Shown: positions 1-7,410 of the stretch, in pieces
Layout of the letters: the number at the start of each line of letters is the position of its first letter
How positions within the stretch are numbered: position 1 is the first letter of the stretch
From: Promethearchaeota archaeon
GTDB lineage: Archaea > Asgardarchaeota > Lokiarchaeia > Sigyniarchaeales > SOKP01
DNA length: 9,431 nt
Assembly (NCBI GenBank): GCA_030615235.1
Contig: JAUWZR010000091.1
Coordinates: 1-9,431 of the forward strand
Direction: 5' to 3'
The notes under the pieces: model-generated
The model's input: the letters and a program-made list of their open reading frames with translations, nothing else
Told to the model about the DNA's origin: nothing
The model's database searches: none
Made by a program: the position numbers and the translations under genes

Positions 1-2
1 AA

Positions 3-338
3 AAATTGAAGACAAAACTATGTATAGATACCGCACATTTTCTTGGTGGGTTTTCAGGAAATCACGATCTGCTCGAAATCACAGAAAAATATTTAGATAT
101 AACAGCCGAAATTCATCTCCAAGACTTCAACGACGACAATCTTTTTTCTGACCATAGTGCTTTAGGAACTGGAAAGAATTTTCCCCCGGAATTTCTAAAT
201 ATTATCCATCAAAAGAATTTTAATGGTCCTGTCGTCTTTGAATTACCTAAAGATGATACGATAAAATCTATCAAATATATAAGAAAAAACGCCCCTCAAG
301 TAAAAATTCCAGAGATCAAGGATCAACCCTTTTATTAG
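3..338 (+). CDS. Sugar phosphate isomerase/epimerase-like TIM barrel, C-terminal part (5'-truncated)
   Basis: This is the last 111 or so codons of a gene that begins before the window; the reading frame is open back to base 3, so the TTG at 6 is not a credible start. The fragment matches the C-terminal half of the xylose isomerase-like / AP endonuclease 2 TIM-barrel superfamily. Counting from the TTG codon, a D-x-x-H pair (D8, H11) sits on one strand. It is followed by the strand EIHLQDFN (H37, D40), then SDHSALGTG (H50, G54, G56) and a terminal strand VVFELP (E79). These resemble the divalent-metal ligands and the H-x-x-x-G-x-G turn of this superfamily. Such enzymes isomerise or epimerise sugars or sugar phosphates, or cut abasic DNA. 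The substrate cannot be told from this part, and the N-terminal metal ligands are missing. The stop codon lies 5 nt from the stop of the convergent valS. Confidence 0.72.
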   Translation, partial: KLKTKLCIDTAHFLGGFSGNHDLLEITEKYLDITAEIHLQDFNDDNLFSDHSALGTGKNFPPEFLNIIHQKNFNGPVVFELPKDDTIKSIKYIRKNAPQVKIPEIKDQPFY

Positions 339-343
339 AGAAT

Positions 344-3094
344 TTAGAGTATCTTTAATTGATCTTCAAGTTGTTCAATTTTAAACTTTAATTCTTCAAG
401 ATTTTGTCGTTCTTTATCAACTAATTCTTTTGGAGCTCGCTCGGAAAATTGACTCTGAAGTTTTTTTTCGATTTTAATAGATTCTTTTTTGGCTTTTTCT
501 AACGAGGTATTGATTCTTGTTTTTTCCTTTTCAATATCGATCATTCCAGCCAAGGGAACAAATGCAGGTATTCCCCTAAGCACAATGCGAGCTGATTTAG
601 GAGGTGGAACGATTTTTTTATCTATTATGAATTTATCTTCGTCAATAAACGCTATTTTAACTAACTCGTTCTTACACAATTCAAACAATTCTCGATGAGT
701 TTCAGTTTCGATTTGTAATGGCACAAGAGTTTTTAATGGAATACCAAAATCGTGTTTCACCCGTCTTACCTCCCGGACAAAATCCGCCATCAAGAGAAAA
801 CTATCTTCTATGGTTGGATCGATGAATGATTCTTGTGCTATCGGCCAAGGAGCATACATTATTGTGGGTGTAGTTTTAAGGTTGTCTGGAAGAGTTTGCC
901 ATAATTTTTCAGTGATGAACGGCATAACAGGATGCATTAATTTATAAAATGTTTCTAATACATGGAGTAGTATCGCTTTTTGAACGTGTTTATCGGAATA
1001 ACTTTCATCGTATAGAAAAATTTTGCTCATCTCAATGTACCAATCGCAAAATTCACTCCAAAAAAAGGATTTTATTTCTCTTGTCATCCGCAAGTAATCG
1101 TAGTTATCCATGTAGGATTGCACATCTCTAATCAATGAGTTTAATCGAGAGAGAATCCATTTATCGGGGAATTTTAGCTTATCCAATTCGATTTCGTCGA
1201 TTTTAGGAACTATCTCATCTGAAGTAATGTTGGTTAAAACATAACGAGACGCTTGCCAAATTTTATTACAGTATTTATGAGCAACATCAATATTTTTGGG
1301 ATCATAATTAGTGTCTAATCCTGGAACACTATTTGATATCATTACATAACGGAGGGAGTCTGCTCCAAAATCCTTTATAATTATTAGAGGATCATATTGA
1401 TCTATATTTTCCATAGATTTGCTAATCTTTCGTCCTTTTTCGTCTCGGATCATACCATGTAGATAGACGGTATGGTATGGAGTTTTTCCAGTTAGTTCGA
1501 TCCCCATCATCAGTTCTCTTGCAACCCAAAAAAAGAGAATATCATAACCTGTTTCCCTAGTATCGGTTGGATAGAAGCGTTTATAATCAGGATGATCTGT
1601 ATTAGGCCACCCTAAGGTTGAATAAGGCCATAAACCACTTGAGAACCAAGTATCTAACACGTCCTCATCTTGATGAACACTAGAGCCTTTACATTTAGGA
1701 CAGGTTGAAACCGTTTCTACATCAGGTTCAGGACAAATTTCTTCACAGCATTCATCACAATACCACACTGGAATTCTATGTCCCCACCAAAGTTGGCGCG
1801 ATATGCACCAATCGTGTATATTTTCCATCCATTGGAAAAACCGACGTCGTTCTCTTTCAGGAATTATAACAGTTTCACCATTCCGAACTTTTTCCATTGC
1901 GGGTTCAGCAAGTGGCTTTGTTTTCACAAACCACTGAATAGACACTCGGGGTTCTATGGTCGCATGACATCGTTGACAGTGGGGTTCAGCATGAACATAA
2001 GGTTCGATATCAGTGATTAATCCTTCTGTTTCAAGATCTTTTAGGATTGCTTTCCGACACTCAAATCGATCTAAACCACTATAAGCTTCAACAAACCCAG
2101 GTAGAATCTGAGCGTTCTCATTAAAAATATTGATGAATTCTAAATTGTGTTTTTTTCCAATTTCAAAATCATTAGGATCATGAGCAGGAGTTATTTTTAA
2201 AGCTCCTGTACCAAATTCTGGATCCACAAATTGATCGGCAATTATTGGGACGGAACGACCGACAGCTGGGATAACTGCTTGTTTACCTATAAATTTGGCA
2301 TATTTAGGATGGGATTTAACTGTAGCCACAGCAGAATCACCTAATAGCGTCTCAGGTCTTGTGGTAGCAACAACAATAAAATCTGTGGCACCTTGTGCCC
2401 ATTTACCACTTGCCCATGGATGTTGGGGACCTTTCCAGGCTTTAGTAATAATTGGATACTTGATATACCATAGATGACCTTGTTCATCAATAGCCTCAGT
2501 CTCTAAGTCCGATATTGCGGTAACGCACCTTCCTGGGCACCAATTAACCATATATTCTCCTCGATATATTAATCCTTTATGATATAATCTGTAGAATGCT
2601 TCCCGGACTGCTCGTGATAAACTTGGATCTAGCGTGAAATATTCACGGCTCCAATCGCAGCTAATACCCATACTTTTCGACTGTTCAGTAATTCGGGCGT
2701 GATATTTATGTTTCCATTCCCAGACTTTTTCCACAAATTTTTCACGCCCTAAATCCTTATGATTTATACCTTGTTTTAATAGTTCCCTAACAACAACATT
2801 TTGAGTTGCAATTCCGGCATGATCGGTACCCGGAATATAAAGAGTTTCTTTCTGCCGCATACGTTCATAGCGCGTCATTAAATCCTCAAGTGAGAGCACA
2901 AGGGCATGACCTGAATGGAGTTGGCCTGTTATATTAGGTAAGGGAATCGTAATACAATATCTTTCAGATTTTTCATTGGTAATTCCCAATTCTTTAGACT
3001 TTTCAGGAGCAAAGAAACCCTCTTTTTCCCACCACTCATATAATTCCTTTTCAATTGTTCGATGATCGTAAATTTTAGTTAAATCGCTTGTCAT
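344..3094 (-). CDS. valS: Valyl-tRNA synthetase (bacterial-type)
   Basis: This is a complete class Ia aminoacyl-tRNA synthetase of 916 residues that charges tRNA-Val with valine in the cytosol. The signature HIGH motif is present as HSGH (residues 60-63), and KMSKS as KISKS (556-560). The strings PGTDHAGIATQ (88-98) and VNWCP (183-187) are typical of ValRS. The inserted CP1 editing domain, which hydrolyses mischarged Thr-tRNA, shows TTRPET (244-249) and GTGALKITPAHDPNDF (295-310). Zinc-knuckle cysteines occur at C373/C376, C446/C449/C450 and C465/C468. DVLDTWFSSGLWP (478-490) is also characteristic. The anticodon-binding helical domain spans roughly 640-800. A C-terminal coiled coil at about 853-916 is the tRNA-contacting arm of bacterial-type enzymes. 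The length is normal. The ATG at 3094 is supported by a GAGG Shine-Dalgarno 7 nt upstream. In an archaeal genome, GTDHAGIATQ rather than an archaeal-type active-site sequence suggests transfer of a bacterial-type gene. Confidence 0.97.
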   Translation of the reverse strand: MTSDLTKIYDHRTIEKELYEWWEKEGFFAPEKSKELGITNEKSERYCITIPLPNITGQLHSGHALVLSLEDLMTRYERMRQKETLYIPGTDHAGIATQNVVVRELLKQGINHKDLGREKFVEKVWEWKHKYHARITEQSKSMGISCDWSREYFTLDPSLSRAVREAFYRLYHKGLIYRGEYMVNWCPGRCVTAISDLETEAIDEQGHLWYIKYPIITKAWKGPQHPWASGKWAQGATDFIVVATTRPETLLGDSAVATVKSHPKYAKFIGKQAVIPAVGRSVPIIADQFVDPEFGTGALKITPAHDPNDFEIGKKHNLEFINIFNENAQILPGFVEAYSGLDRFECRKAILKDLETEGLITDIEPYVHAEPHCQRCHATIEPRVSIQWFVKTKPLAEPAMEKVRNGETVIIPERERRRFFQWMENIHDWCISRQLWWGHRIPVWYCDECCEEICPEPDVETVSTCPKCKGSSVHQDEDVLDTWFSSGLWPYSTLGWPNTDHPDYKRFYPTDTRETGYDILFFWVARELMMGIELTGKTPYHTVYLHGMIRDEKGRKISKSMENIDQYDPLIIIKDFGADSLRYVMISNSVPGLDTNYDPKNIDVAHKYCNKIWQASRYVLTNITSDEIVPKIDEIELDKLKFPDKWILSRLNSLIRDVQSYMDNYDYLRMTREIKSFFWSEFCDWYIEMSKIFLYDESYSDKHVQKAILLHVLETFYKLMHPVMPFITEKLWQTLPDNLKTTPTIMYAPWPIAQESFIDPTIEDSFLLMADFVREVRRVKHDFGIPLKTLVPLQIETETHRELFELCKNELVKIAFIDEDKFIIDKKIVPPPKSARIVLRGIPAFVPLAGMIDIEKEKTRINTSLEKAKKESIKIEKKLQSQFSERAPKELVDKERQNLEELKFKIEQLEDQLKIL

Positions 3095-3101
3095 TTTAAT
3101 T

Positions 3102-3105
3102 CCTC
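3102..3105 (-). promoter_or_regulatory. Shine-Dalgarno site of valS
   Basis: On the minus strand GAGG lies 7 nt before the valS ATG. It supports that start and shows that this mRNA has a short leader, unlike the flanking genes that appear leaderless. Confidence 0.6.
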
Positions 3106-3133
3106 GAATTATCTAATATAGTACCAGAATTCT

Positions 3134-3147
3134 CTTAAAAATTTCGG
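3134..3147 (-). promoter_or_regulatory. Putative BRE/TATA promoter of valS
   Basis: Read on the minus strand, this is CCGAAA followed by TTTTTAAG, a good likeness to an archaeal BRE plus TATA box. Its centre is about 44 nt before the valS ATG. Transcription would then begin near 3113, giving a leader of about 19 nt that contains the GAGG site. A second AT-rich candidate (AATTATATAGG, around 3158-3170) lies further upstream and would give a leader of about 45 nt. Confidence 0.42.
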
Positions 3148-3203
3148 ATTAATCTAACCTATATAATTTGAGTGCAAAATAGTTAAAATTAGGTTTAGAT
3201 AAG

Positions 3204-3213
3204 CTTATTTAAT
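3204..3213 (+). promoter_or_regulatory. Putative TATA box of the YdjM-like gene (leaderless)
   Basis: CTTATTTAAT is centred about 27 nt before the ATG at 3236, and no Shine-Dalgarno sequence lies between them. This spacing predicts transcription starting at or next to the start codon. The region is AT-rich, so a chance match is possible. Confidence 0.38.
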
Positions 3214-3235
3214 AATTTACACAATACACATTACA

Positions 3236-3730
3236 ATGCCTTTTTTAGCTCATTTTGGAATAGGATTAGCCACCAAGCGATTTTTTCCCCAAATACCATT
3301 GTGGGCTTTATTAATAAGCACCATGGTTCTTGATATCTTGGTCAATATATTTATTTTCGCGTTTTGGCTTTCTCATGGGCTTTTTATGGCAGCGGTTTGG
3401 TCTGCTAGTGCAATGTTAATTACCGTACTCATAACAACTCTCCTAAATTCAAAGAAAACACAAAATACTCAAAACCTATATGTAAGTATGATTATCGGAC
3501 TTCTTGTTTTCAGCCATTGGGTTTTGGATTTCATTGGATGGCCTGCCGGATTACCACTTCTCTTTAATGATTCCCTAACGATAGGACTTGGCGTGTATAG
3601 CACCTGGTTTGGAACCCTAGCAATGGAGATAGGGATTTTTGTCGCAGGTCTCGCAATTTACATTCATTACATAATAAAGATCAAAAAGATAAAAGCAATT
3701 GATGATCCTTCATCAGAAATTGAATCATAA
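3236..3730 (+). CDS. YdjM-like (LexA-binding/metal-dependent hydrolase-like) membrane protein
   Basis: This 164-residue hydrophobic protein has about four to five membrane segments (roughly 20-42, 47-70, 80-100, 113-145) and a short charged cytoplasmic tail (146-164). The opening MPFLAHFGIGLATKRFFP, the string LDILV (D33), the buried SHGLFMAAVW (H47), VFSHWVLDFI (H94, D98) and GLPLLF...GLGVYST follow the pattern of small membrane proteins often annotated as YdjM-family or metal-dependent hydrolases. The regularly placed His and Asp residues (H6, D33, H47, H94, D98) within or beside membrane helices could bind a metal, but no substrate is established. The gene is transcribed divergently from valS across 141 nt and appears to be monocistronic. 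The next gene starts 53 nt downstream with its own promoter. Family assignment is by motif resemblance from memory. Confidence 0.65.
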   Translation: MPFLAHFGIGLATKRFFPQIPLWALLISTMVLDILVNIFIFAFWLSHGLFMAAVWSASAMLITVLITTLLNSKKTQNTQNLYVSMIIGLLVFSHWVLDFIGWPAGLPLLFNDSLTIGLGVYSTWFGTLAMEIGIFVAGLAIYIHYIIKIKKIKAIDDPSSEIES

Positions 3731-3747
3731 ATTATTTCCTAATTTTA

Positions 3748-3762
3748 GAAAAGATTAATTTA
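3748..3762 (+). promoter_or_regulatory. Putative BRE/TATA promoter of URO-D-like gene 1 (leaderless)
   Basis: The purine-rich GAAAAG (3748-3753) followed by ATTAATTTA (3754-3762) resembles an archaeal BRE plus TATA box. The box centre is 26 nt before the ATG at 3784, and there is no Shine-Dalgarno sequence. This predicts a leaderless transcript. Confidence 0.48.
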
Positions 3763-3783
3763 TCTTGCTTTAATATTATTTTT

Positions 3784-5040
3784 ATGGGATATAAAGAGGA
3801 CTCTGATAAAGCCAAGGAGCGAATGAATGCGTGGTGGGATCGCGAAATCATTGATCGTCCAGTTTTAAGCTATTATTATCCAAAAAAAAGAGGAAAACTT
3901 GGAGCATTTTTAGATACCGTAGGTGAAGATTGGACTTTAGCTAAAAATTATGAGGACATTGATAATGCATTGGATGGATATGAAAAACGAGCGGGGGAAA
4001 CTTATTTTGGAGGAGAATCACTTCCTTTTTATTTTCCCAATTATGGTCCGGGTATAATGGCAGCAGTATTTGGAGTATCCCCCCAATTCAAAACGGGAAC
4101 TATGTGGTTTAGTCTTCCAACAAAACCAGACGATATTGTAGACCATCTTGAAAGCGTTAAAATAAATCAAAATAATGAGTGGTATTCAAGATTGCTCAGA
4201 ATCACGGAATATGCAGCAAACAGAGCTAGAAAGAACTATTTAATATCAGTGACCGATATTGGTGGTGTTTTAGACATACTTTCATCGTTTTTAGGACCAA
4301 CCAACATAATACTTACGATGAAACGGAATCCTAACATAATAGATACATGCCGAACAATAATTTTAGAGAAGCTATTAAAAGTTTACGACGATTTACAGAA
4401 GATAATCTCCCAATTTTGTGATGGTTGCAGTTGTTGGTTAGGTGTATGGAGTAAAAAAAGATGGTACGCTCTACAAAGTGATTTTAGCGCTATGCTGAAT
4501 CCTGAATGGTTTAAAAAATTCGTTTTACCTGATCTTGTAATACAAGCAGAGCATATGGATTACGCAATTTATCATTTAGATGGTCCTAACGCACTCCCAC
4601 ATTTAGATTCCTTCTTAAGCGAGCCTAGTATTACAGGAATTCAATGGGTTCCAGGAGCCGGAAATTCACCAATGGGTTCAGAAGATTGGATACCACTGTA
4701 TAAAAAAATTCAAAACGCAGGGAAAAATTTAGTTATTGATTCTGCTCCGGAAAATATTTCGCACCTTTACAAAAATTTGGATCCAAAAGGATTATACGTA
4801 CGGACTTTTTATCGATCGGAATACATCGCAAATCAATATTTACCGAAATTCGCTGGCGGAGGGGAGGGTGGAATAATACTTGACATTTTAAACTGGTTAA
4901 ACGGACAAGGTGAAAGTAATTTCACTAAGGAGATGTTAGATAACTTCATGCTTTCTAAAAAGATAGAATTAGAAAACAAATATAAAAAGGATTTGCTTAA
5001 AGAGATCTTTAGTAGTTTTTCAAGAAAATGGCACTATTAG
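3784..5040 (+). CDS. URO-D superfamily protein with HLDG motif (methyltransferase-like, not HemE)
   Basis: This 418-residue protein of the uroporphyrinogen decarboxylase-fold superfamily lacks membrane segments or a signal, so it should be cytosolic. The N-terminus has the W-W-D...DRP element (W17, W18, D24-P26) seen in a URO-D-like subgroup. The C-terminal half carries YHLDGPNALPHLD (263-275), IQWVPGAG (286-293) with W302 downstream, and the late region FAGGGEGG (356-363). Relatives such as MtaA and MtbA bind zinc through His-x-Cys and move methyl groups between corrinoid proteins and thiols. Here the matching site reads His-Leu-Asp (H264, D266), with H273 nearby, so the cysteine ligand seems to be missing. 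A charged C-terminal extension (about 390-418) looks additional. The HemE N-terminal arginine motif is not seen, so heme synthesis is unlikely. The substrate is unknown. The gene is convergent with a second URO-D paralogue, 25 nt apart. Confidence 0.78.
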   Translation: MGYKEDSDKAKERMNAWWDREIIDRPVLSYYYPKKRGKLGAFLDTVGEDWTLAKNYEDIDNALDGYEKRAGETYFGGESLPFYFPNYGPGIMAAVFGVSPQFKTGTMWFSLPTKPDDIVDHLESVKINQNNEWYSRLLRITEYAANRARKNYLISVTDIGGVLDILSSFLGPTNIILTMKRNPNIIDTCRTIILEKLLKVYDDLQKIISQFCDGCSCWLGVWSKKRWYALQSDFSAMLNPEWFKKFVLPDLVIQAEHMDYAIYHLDGPNALPHLDSFLSEPSITGIQWVPGAGNSPMGSEDWIPLYKKIQNAGKNLVIDSAPENISHLYKNLDPKGLYVRTFYRSEYIANQYLPKFAGGGEGGIILDILNWLNGQGESNFTKEMLDNFMLSKKIELENKYKKDLLKEIFSSFSRKWHY

Positions 5041-5065
5041 ATTCACCACGATTTTGAAGCTACTT

Positions 5066-6226
5066 TTAAAATTTTAGGGGATAGTTACGATACTTTTCGA
5101 TCGCTGCTCGCATCGCCATAATATTCTCCCAAGGGATATTTAGTATATCGTGGGATGGTCCTACAAAGTAACCCCCGCCTTTACCGGCAATTTTTATAGT
5201 ATTTCTTACGTTTTCTTCAACATCCTTAGGAGTACCATAAGTTAAAATACCAGAAGAATCTAACCCCCCCATGAAGCATAACTTATCCCCTAATGATTCC
5301 TTAAGCCCGGGCAAGTCCACACCCGCTGTTGCCTCTAACGATTGAATACAATTTAAACCCGCATCAACTAAATCCGGTAAAAATTGATCTATTTTTCCAC
5401 AAGAGTGTAAGATTATGATCACTCCCCTTTTTTTACATGCTTGATATATTCTTTTATGGTATGGAAGGATAAATTTACGGAAAACATCTAAAGAGAAAAA
5501 GGGATTTTCCTTGTAGCCTAAATCATCTCCAAACATCACAATATCGACGCCCACTTCGGCTAATCGTTTCAATATTTCGATGTTAACTTTAGTGTATTCG
5601 TCCATAATTTCATGTATAAAACCTGGATTTTTTCGTATGTAATACGCAAAGCGAGTAAATGTAATACCCCCTATCAAAAATTCAGAGAGATCTATGGGTA
5701 AATTTACCAACGGATAGAAATATTGCTCAAGGGCTTCAACAAATCGCTCCCATTTTTGAGAAGAGTACTTAACTCTATTGTTAATCCACTCTGTTGGCTT
5801 TCCATATCGATCCCAATAAGAATGTAAGATTTCGGGATTTGTAAAATAACCTCCAACATACCACGCATATTCTAAACCCGTGTTTATTTGTTTTTCAGTT
5901 CTATACAATCTACCATCCATTCTATTTAAACGACAGTTAGGATATTCTGGAGGCGCATTTTCGTATCTAACTTTGATTTTGGTTTCTCCAAAAGGATCCA
6001 TCCTGAAGAGATCAACGTTCCAAAAGCGTTGCTCCGTGATGTAATGCTTAATATTAGAAAATTTATTTTCTACATAAGTACGATGTTTATCCATTTCTCC
6101 TGATTCCTTAAAAGCTTGGAAAGAACTTCCTGTCTGCTCAAACCCAAAATAGTGTATGGGAACCATATCAGGTTCACCATCCAGCTCAAGAGCCTTAAAA
6201 ACTCGTTCTCGTTTTGATAAAACCAT
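5066..6226 (-). CDS. URO-D superfamily methyltransferase-like protein with HxCG motif (MtaA/MtbA-like)
   Basis: This 386-residue cytosolic URO-D-fold protein opens with SKRERVFKALELDGEPDMVP (4-23), the usual start of cobamide methyltransferase-like members. It has an acidic strand MFGDDLGYKENPFFS (231-245), then IILHSCGKIDQFLPDL (271-286), whose H274 and C276 match the zinc-binding His-x-Cys of MtaA/MtbA. It continues with LCFMGGLDSSGIL (316-328), GTPKDVEENV (331-340) and GGYFVGPSHDILNIPWENI (351-369). The last zinc ligand of MtaA is a Cys in this final region; here the residue is His (H359), as in many uncharacterised relatives. The family moves methyl groups between corrinoid proteins and thiols such as coenzyme M, but no corrinoid protein is encoded nearby. 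True HemE is unlikely because its N-terminal substrate-binding arginine motif is absent. The ATG at 6226 lacks a Shine-Dalgarno; a weak TATA-like stretch lies about 23 nt upstream. It is probably transcribed alone, since a T-run terminator precedes it. Confidence 0.83.
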   Translation of the reverse strand: MVLSKRERVFKALELDGEPDMVPIHYFGFEQTGSSFQAFKESGEMDKHRTYVENKFSNIKHYITEQRFWNVDLFRMDPFGETKIKVRYENAPPEYPNCRLNRMDGRLYRTEKQINTGLEYAWYVGGYFTNPEILHSYWDRYGKPTEWINNRVKYSSQKWERFVEALEQYFYPLVNLPIDLSEFLIGGITFTRFAYYIRKNPGFIHEIMDEYTKVNIEILKRLAEVGVDIVMFGDDLGYKENPFFSLDVFRKFILPYHKRIYQACKKRGVIIILHSCGKIDQFLPDLVDAGLNCIQSLEATAGVDLPGLKESLGDKLCFMGGLDSSGILTYGTPKDVEENVRNTIKIAGKGGGYFVGPSHDILNIPWENIMAMRAAIEKYRNYPLKF

Positions 6227-6243
6227 TTTAATATCTTAAATAT

Positions 6244-6253
6244 GTTTTTAATG
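6244..6253 (-). promoter_or_regulatory. Weak TATA-like box upstream of URO-D-like gene 2
   Basis: The minus strand reads CATTAAAAAC centred about 23 nt before the ATG at 6226. The spacing is slightly short and the sequence is only AT-rich, so this is a tentative leaderless promoter. The rest of the 90-nt gap (6227-6316) holds the kelch terminator and nothing else I recognise. Confidence 0.25.
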
Positions 6254-6304
6254 GGAAAATGAATGACGTTAATTAGGATTATTGATGTATTTATGAGTTA
6301 TTTT

Positions 6305-6316
6305 AAAAAAAAAAAA
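6305..6316 (-). terminator. Poly-T terminator after the kelch gene
   Basis: The minus strand carries twelve consecutive T residues immediately after the TAG stop of the kelch gene. Archaeal RNA polymerase stops at such U tracts without needing a hairpin, and none is obvious here. It marks the likely end of the three-gene transcription unit that begins at 9350. Confidence 0.62.
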
Positions 6317-7342
6317 CTATTTTAATTTATTCCAGTTATTACTATTGTAATTATATGACCATGTATCACCAAGACAAGTATCTGCGGTTCTGGATCCTCC
6401 AAATAGGATAGATTTTCCAGTTCCAGGGATGTTTACAAAAGAAGCAAACAACCTATTTACTGGAGATGAACTTGGAAGCTCTTGAGTCCATTGATTAGTA
6501 AAAGGATTGTAGGTCCAAGTATCATCCATCCCTTCTCCAGTCCCATCAGAACCTCCAAAAAGGATTATTCTTTGTACGGTATTATCATAAGTTAATGGTT
6601 CCCAATACCGGTTTGGTGGCTTAGTTAGCATAGTCAACTCAGCCCAGGAATTGTTAGAGTAATAATACACCCAAGTTTCGTTGGTAATAGTTGAAGTCTG
6701 ACCTCCAAACATAAAACCTCTTTGATTGATTGGATCATAAACCATAGGAGCCCCATAACGTCCCGTTGGTTTTATGGAGGGGTTAAGGTTAGTCCAATTA
6801 TTAGTAGAATAATCAAATGTCCATGTGTCATCTAAATGTCCTCCCGTGCGTCTAAATCCCCCAAAAAGTATTACTTTCTGAGCTTGTGGATCGTAGAAAA
6901 TAGAAGCGCTTCCTCTTATTGAAGGATGATTATCAGGAAATACTTGAGTCCATACTTGAGTTCGAGAATCAAATATCCATGTATCAGCCATCCAATTATC
7001 AGATATGTCAACTCCTCCAAACAAAATTATTTTTTTGTTTACTGGATCATAGACCATCGAGGAACTCGATCTTGCGGTGGGATGTTGTTGGGGAAAAATT
7101 TCAGTCCATAAATTAGCTATGGGATCATAAATCCAAGTATCACCATAATAGGTATATGAGCTACTATCTTGAAAGCCTCCACCAAAGAGAATCAATTTAT
7201 TAACACTCTTATCATAAACCATACCACAGCCATACCTCGCCGAAGGTGCATTAATATAAAATATTATTCCAAAAATAATAGATATACTACTAGCAGTAAG
7301 TATACTAAGAGAAACTATTAAAATTTTAATTTTTCTTCTCAT
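6317..7342 (-). CDS. Membrane-anchored six-bladed kelch beta-propeller protein
   Basis: This 341-residue protein starts with a basic MRRKIK and one hydrophobic segment (about 7-30), a signal anchor or uncleaved signal peptide, so the rest should face outward. Six kelch repeats follow. The FGG signatures are at 53-55, 108-110, 160-162, 212-214, 262-264 and 314-316. Each is followed about 12 residues later by (D/E)TW at 68, 120, 172, 222, 274 and 326. The period is 50-55 residues. Each repeat also has an (A/G/I/N)R element and most have a (M/I/L)xYD element, as in ARYG..MVYD. The first repeat begins at residue 35 and the last ends at the C-terminus, consistent with a closed six-bladed propeller and no other domain. 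Kelch propellers usually bind proteins or glycans; enzymes of this fold (galactose oxidase-type) have extra domains and copper ligands not seen here. The gene lies 68 nt downstream of the membrane-protein gene and could share its transcript, though a weak promoter of its own is possible. Confidence 0.88.
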   Translation of the reverse strand: MRRKIKILIVSLSILTASSISIIFGIIFYINAPSARYGCGMVYDKSVNKLILFGGGFQDSSSYTYYGDTWIYDPIANLWTEIFPQQHPTARSSSSMVYDPVNKKIILFGGVDISDNWMADTWIFDSRTQVWTQVFPDNHPSIRGSASIFYDPQAQKVILFGGFRRTGGHLDDTWTFDYSTNNWTNLNPSIKPTGRYGAPMVYDPINQRGFMFGGQTSTITNETWVYYYSNNSWAELTMLTKPPNRYWEPLTYDNTVQRIILFGGSDGTGEGMDDTWTYNPFTNQWTQELPSSSPVNRLFASFVNIPGTGKSILFGGSRTADTCLGDTWSYNYNSNNWNKLK

Positions 7343-7387
7343 TGATCACTCAATTCAATAAGTAATGATTAAGAAGAAAATATGTAA

Positions 7388-7399
7388 ACTTATAAATCC
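7388..7399 (-). promoter_or_regulatory. Possible TATA box upstream of the kelch gene
   Basis: On the minus strand GGATTTATAAGT is centred about 51 nt before the kelch ATG, which would give a leader of about 25 nt. The sequence GAGTGATC directly before the ATG partly resembles the extended Shine-Dalgarno GGAGGTGATC but sits very close to the start. It is either an internal promoter or chance AT-richness; co-transcription from 9350 is the alternative. Confidence 0.28.
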
Positions 7400-7410
7400 A
7401 AGGAATAGAA

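Noticed and set aside
489..2477. Several plus-strand open frames of 60-80 codons opposite valS
   Set aside because: They are antisense to a clear full-length ValRS frame, match no family I recognise and have no supporting start signals.
3095..3235. T-box or other riboswitch controlling valS
   Set aside because: The likely leader is about 19-45 nt, too short for a T-box, and there is no conserved T-box sequence or terminator hairpin.
5066..6226. True uroporphyrinogen decarboxylase (hemE)
   Set aside because: The fold family fits, but the N-terminal arginine-rich substrate motif of HemE is not seen and the HSCG motif is that of methyltransferase-like relatives; no heme genes are nearby.
6919..7116. 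Plus-strand open frames opposite the kelch gene
   Set aside because: They arise from the repeated antisense of a well-supported kelch reading frame and show no protein-like pattern of their own.
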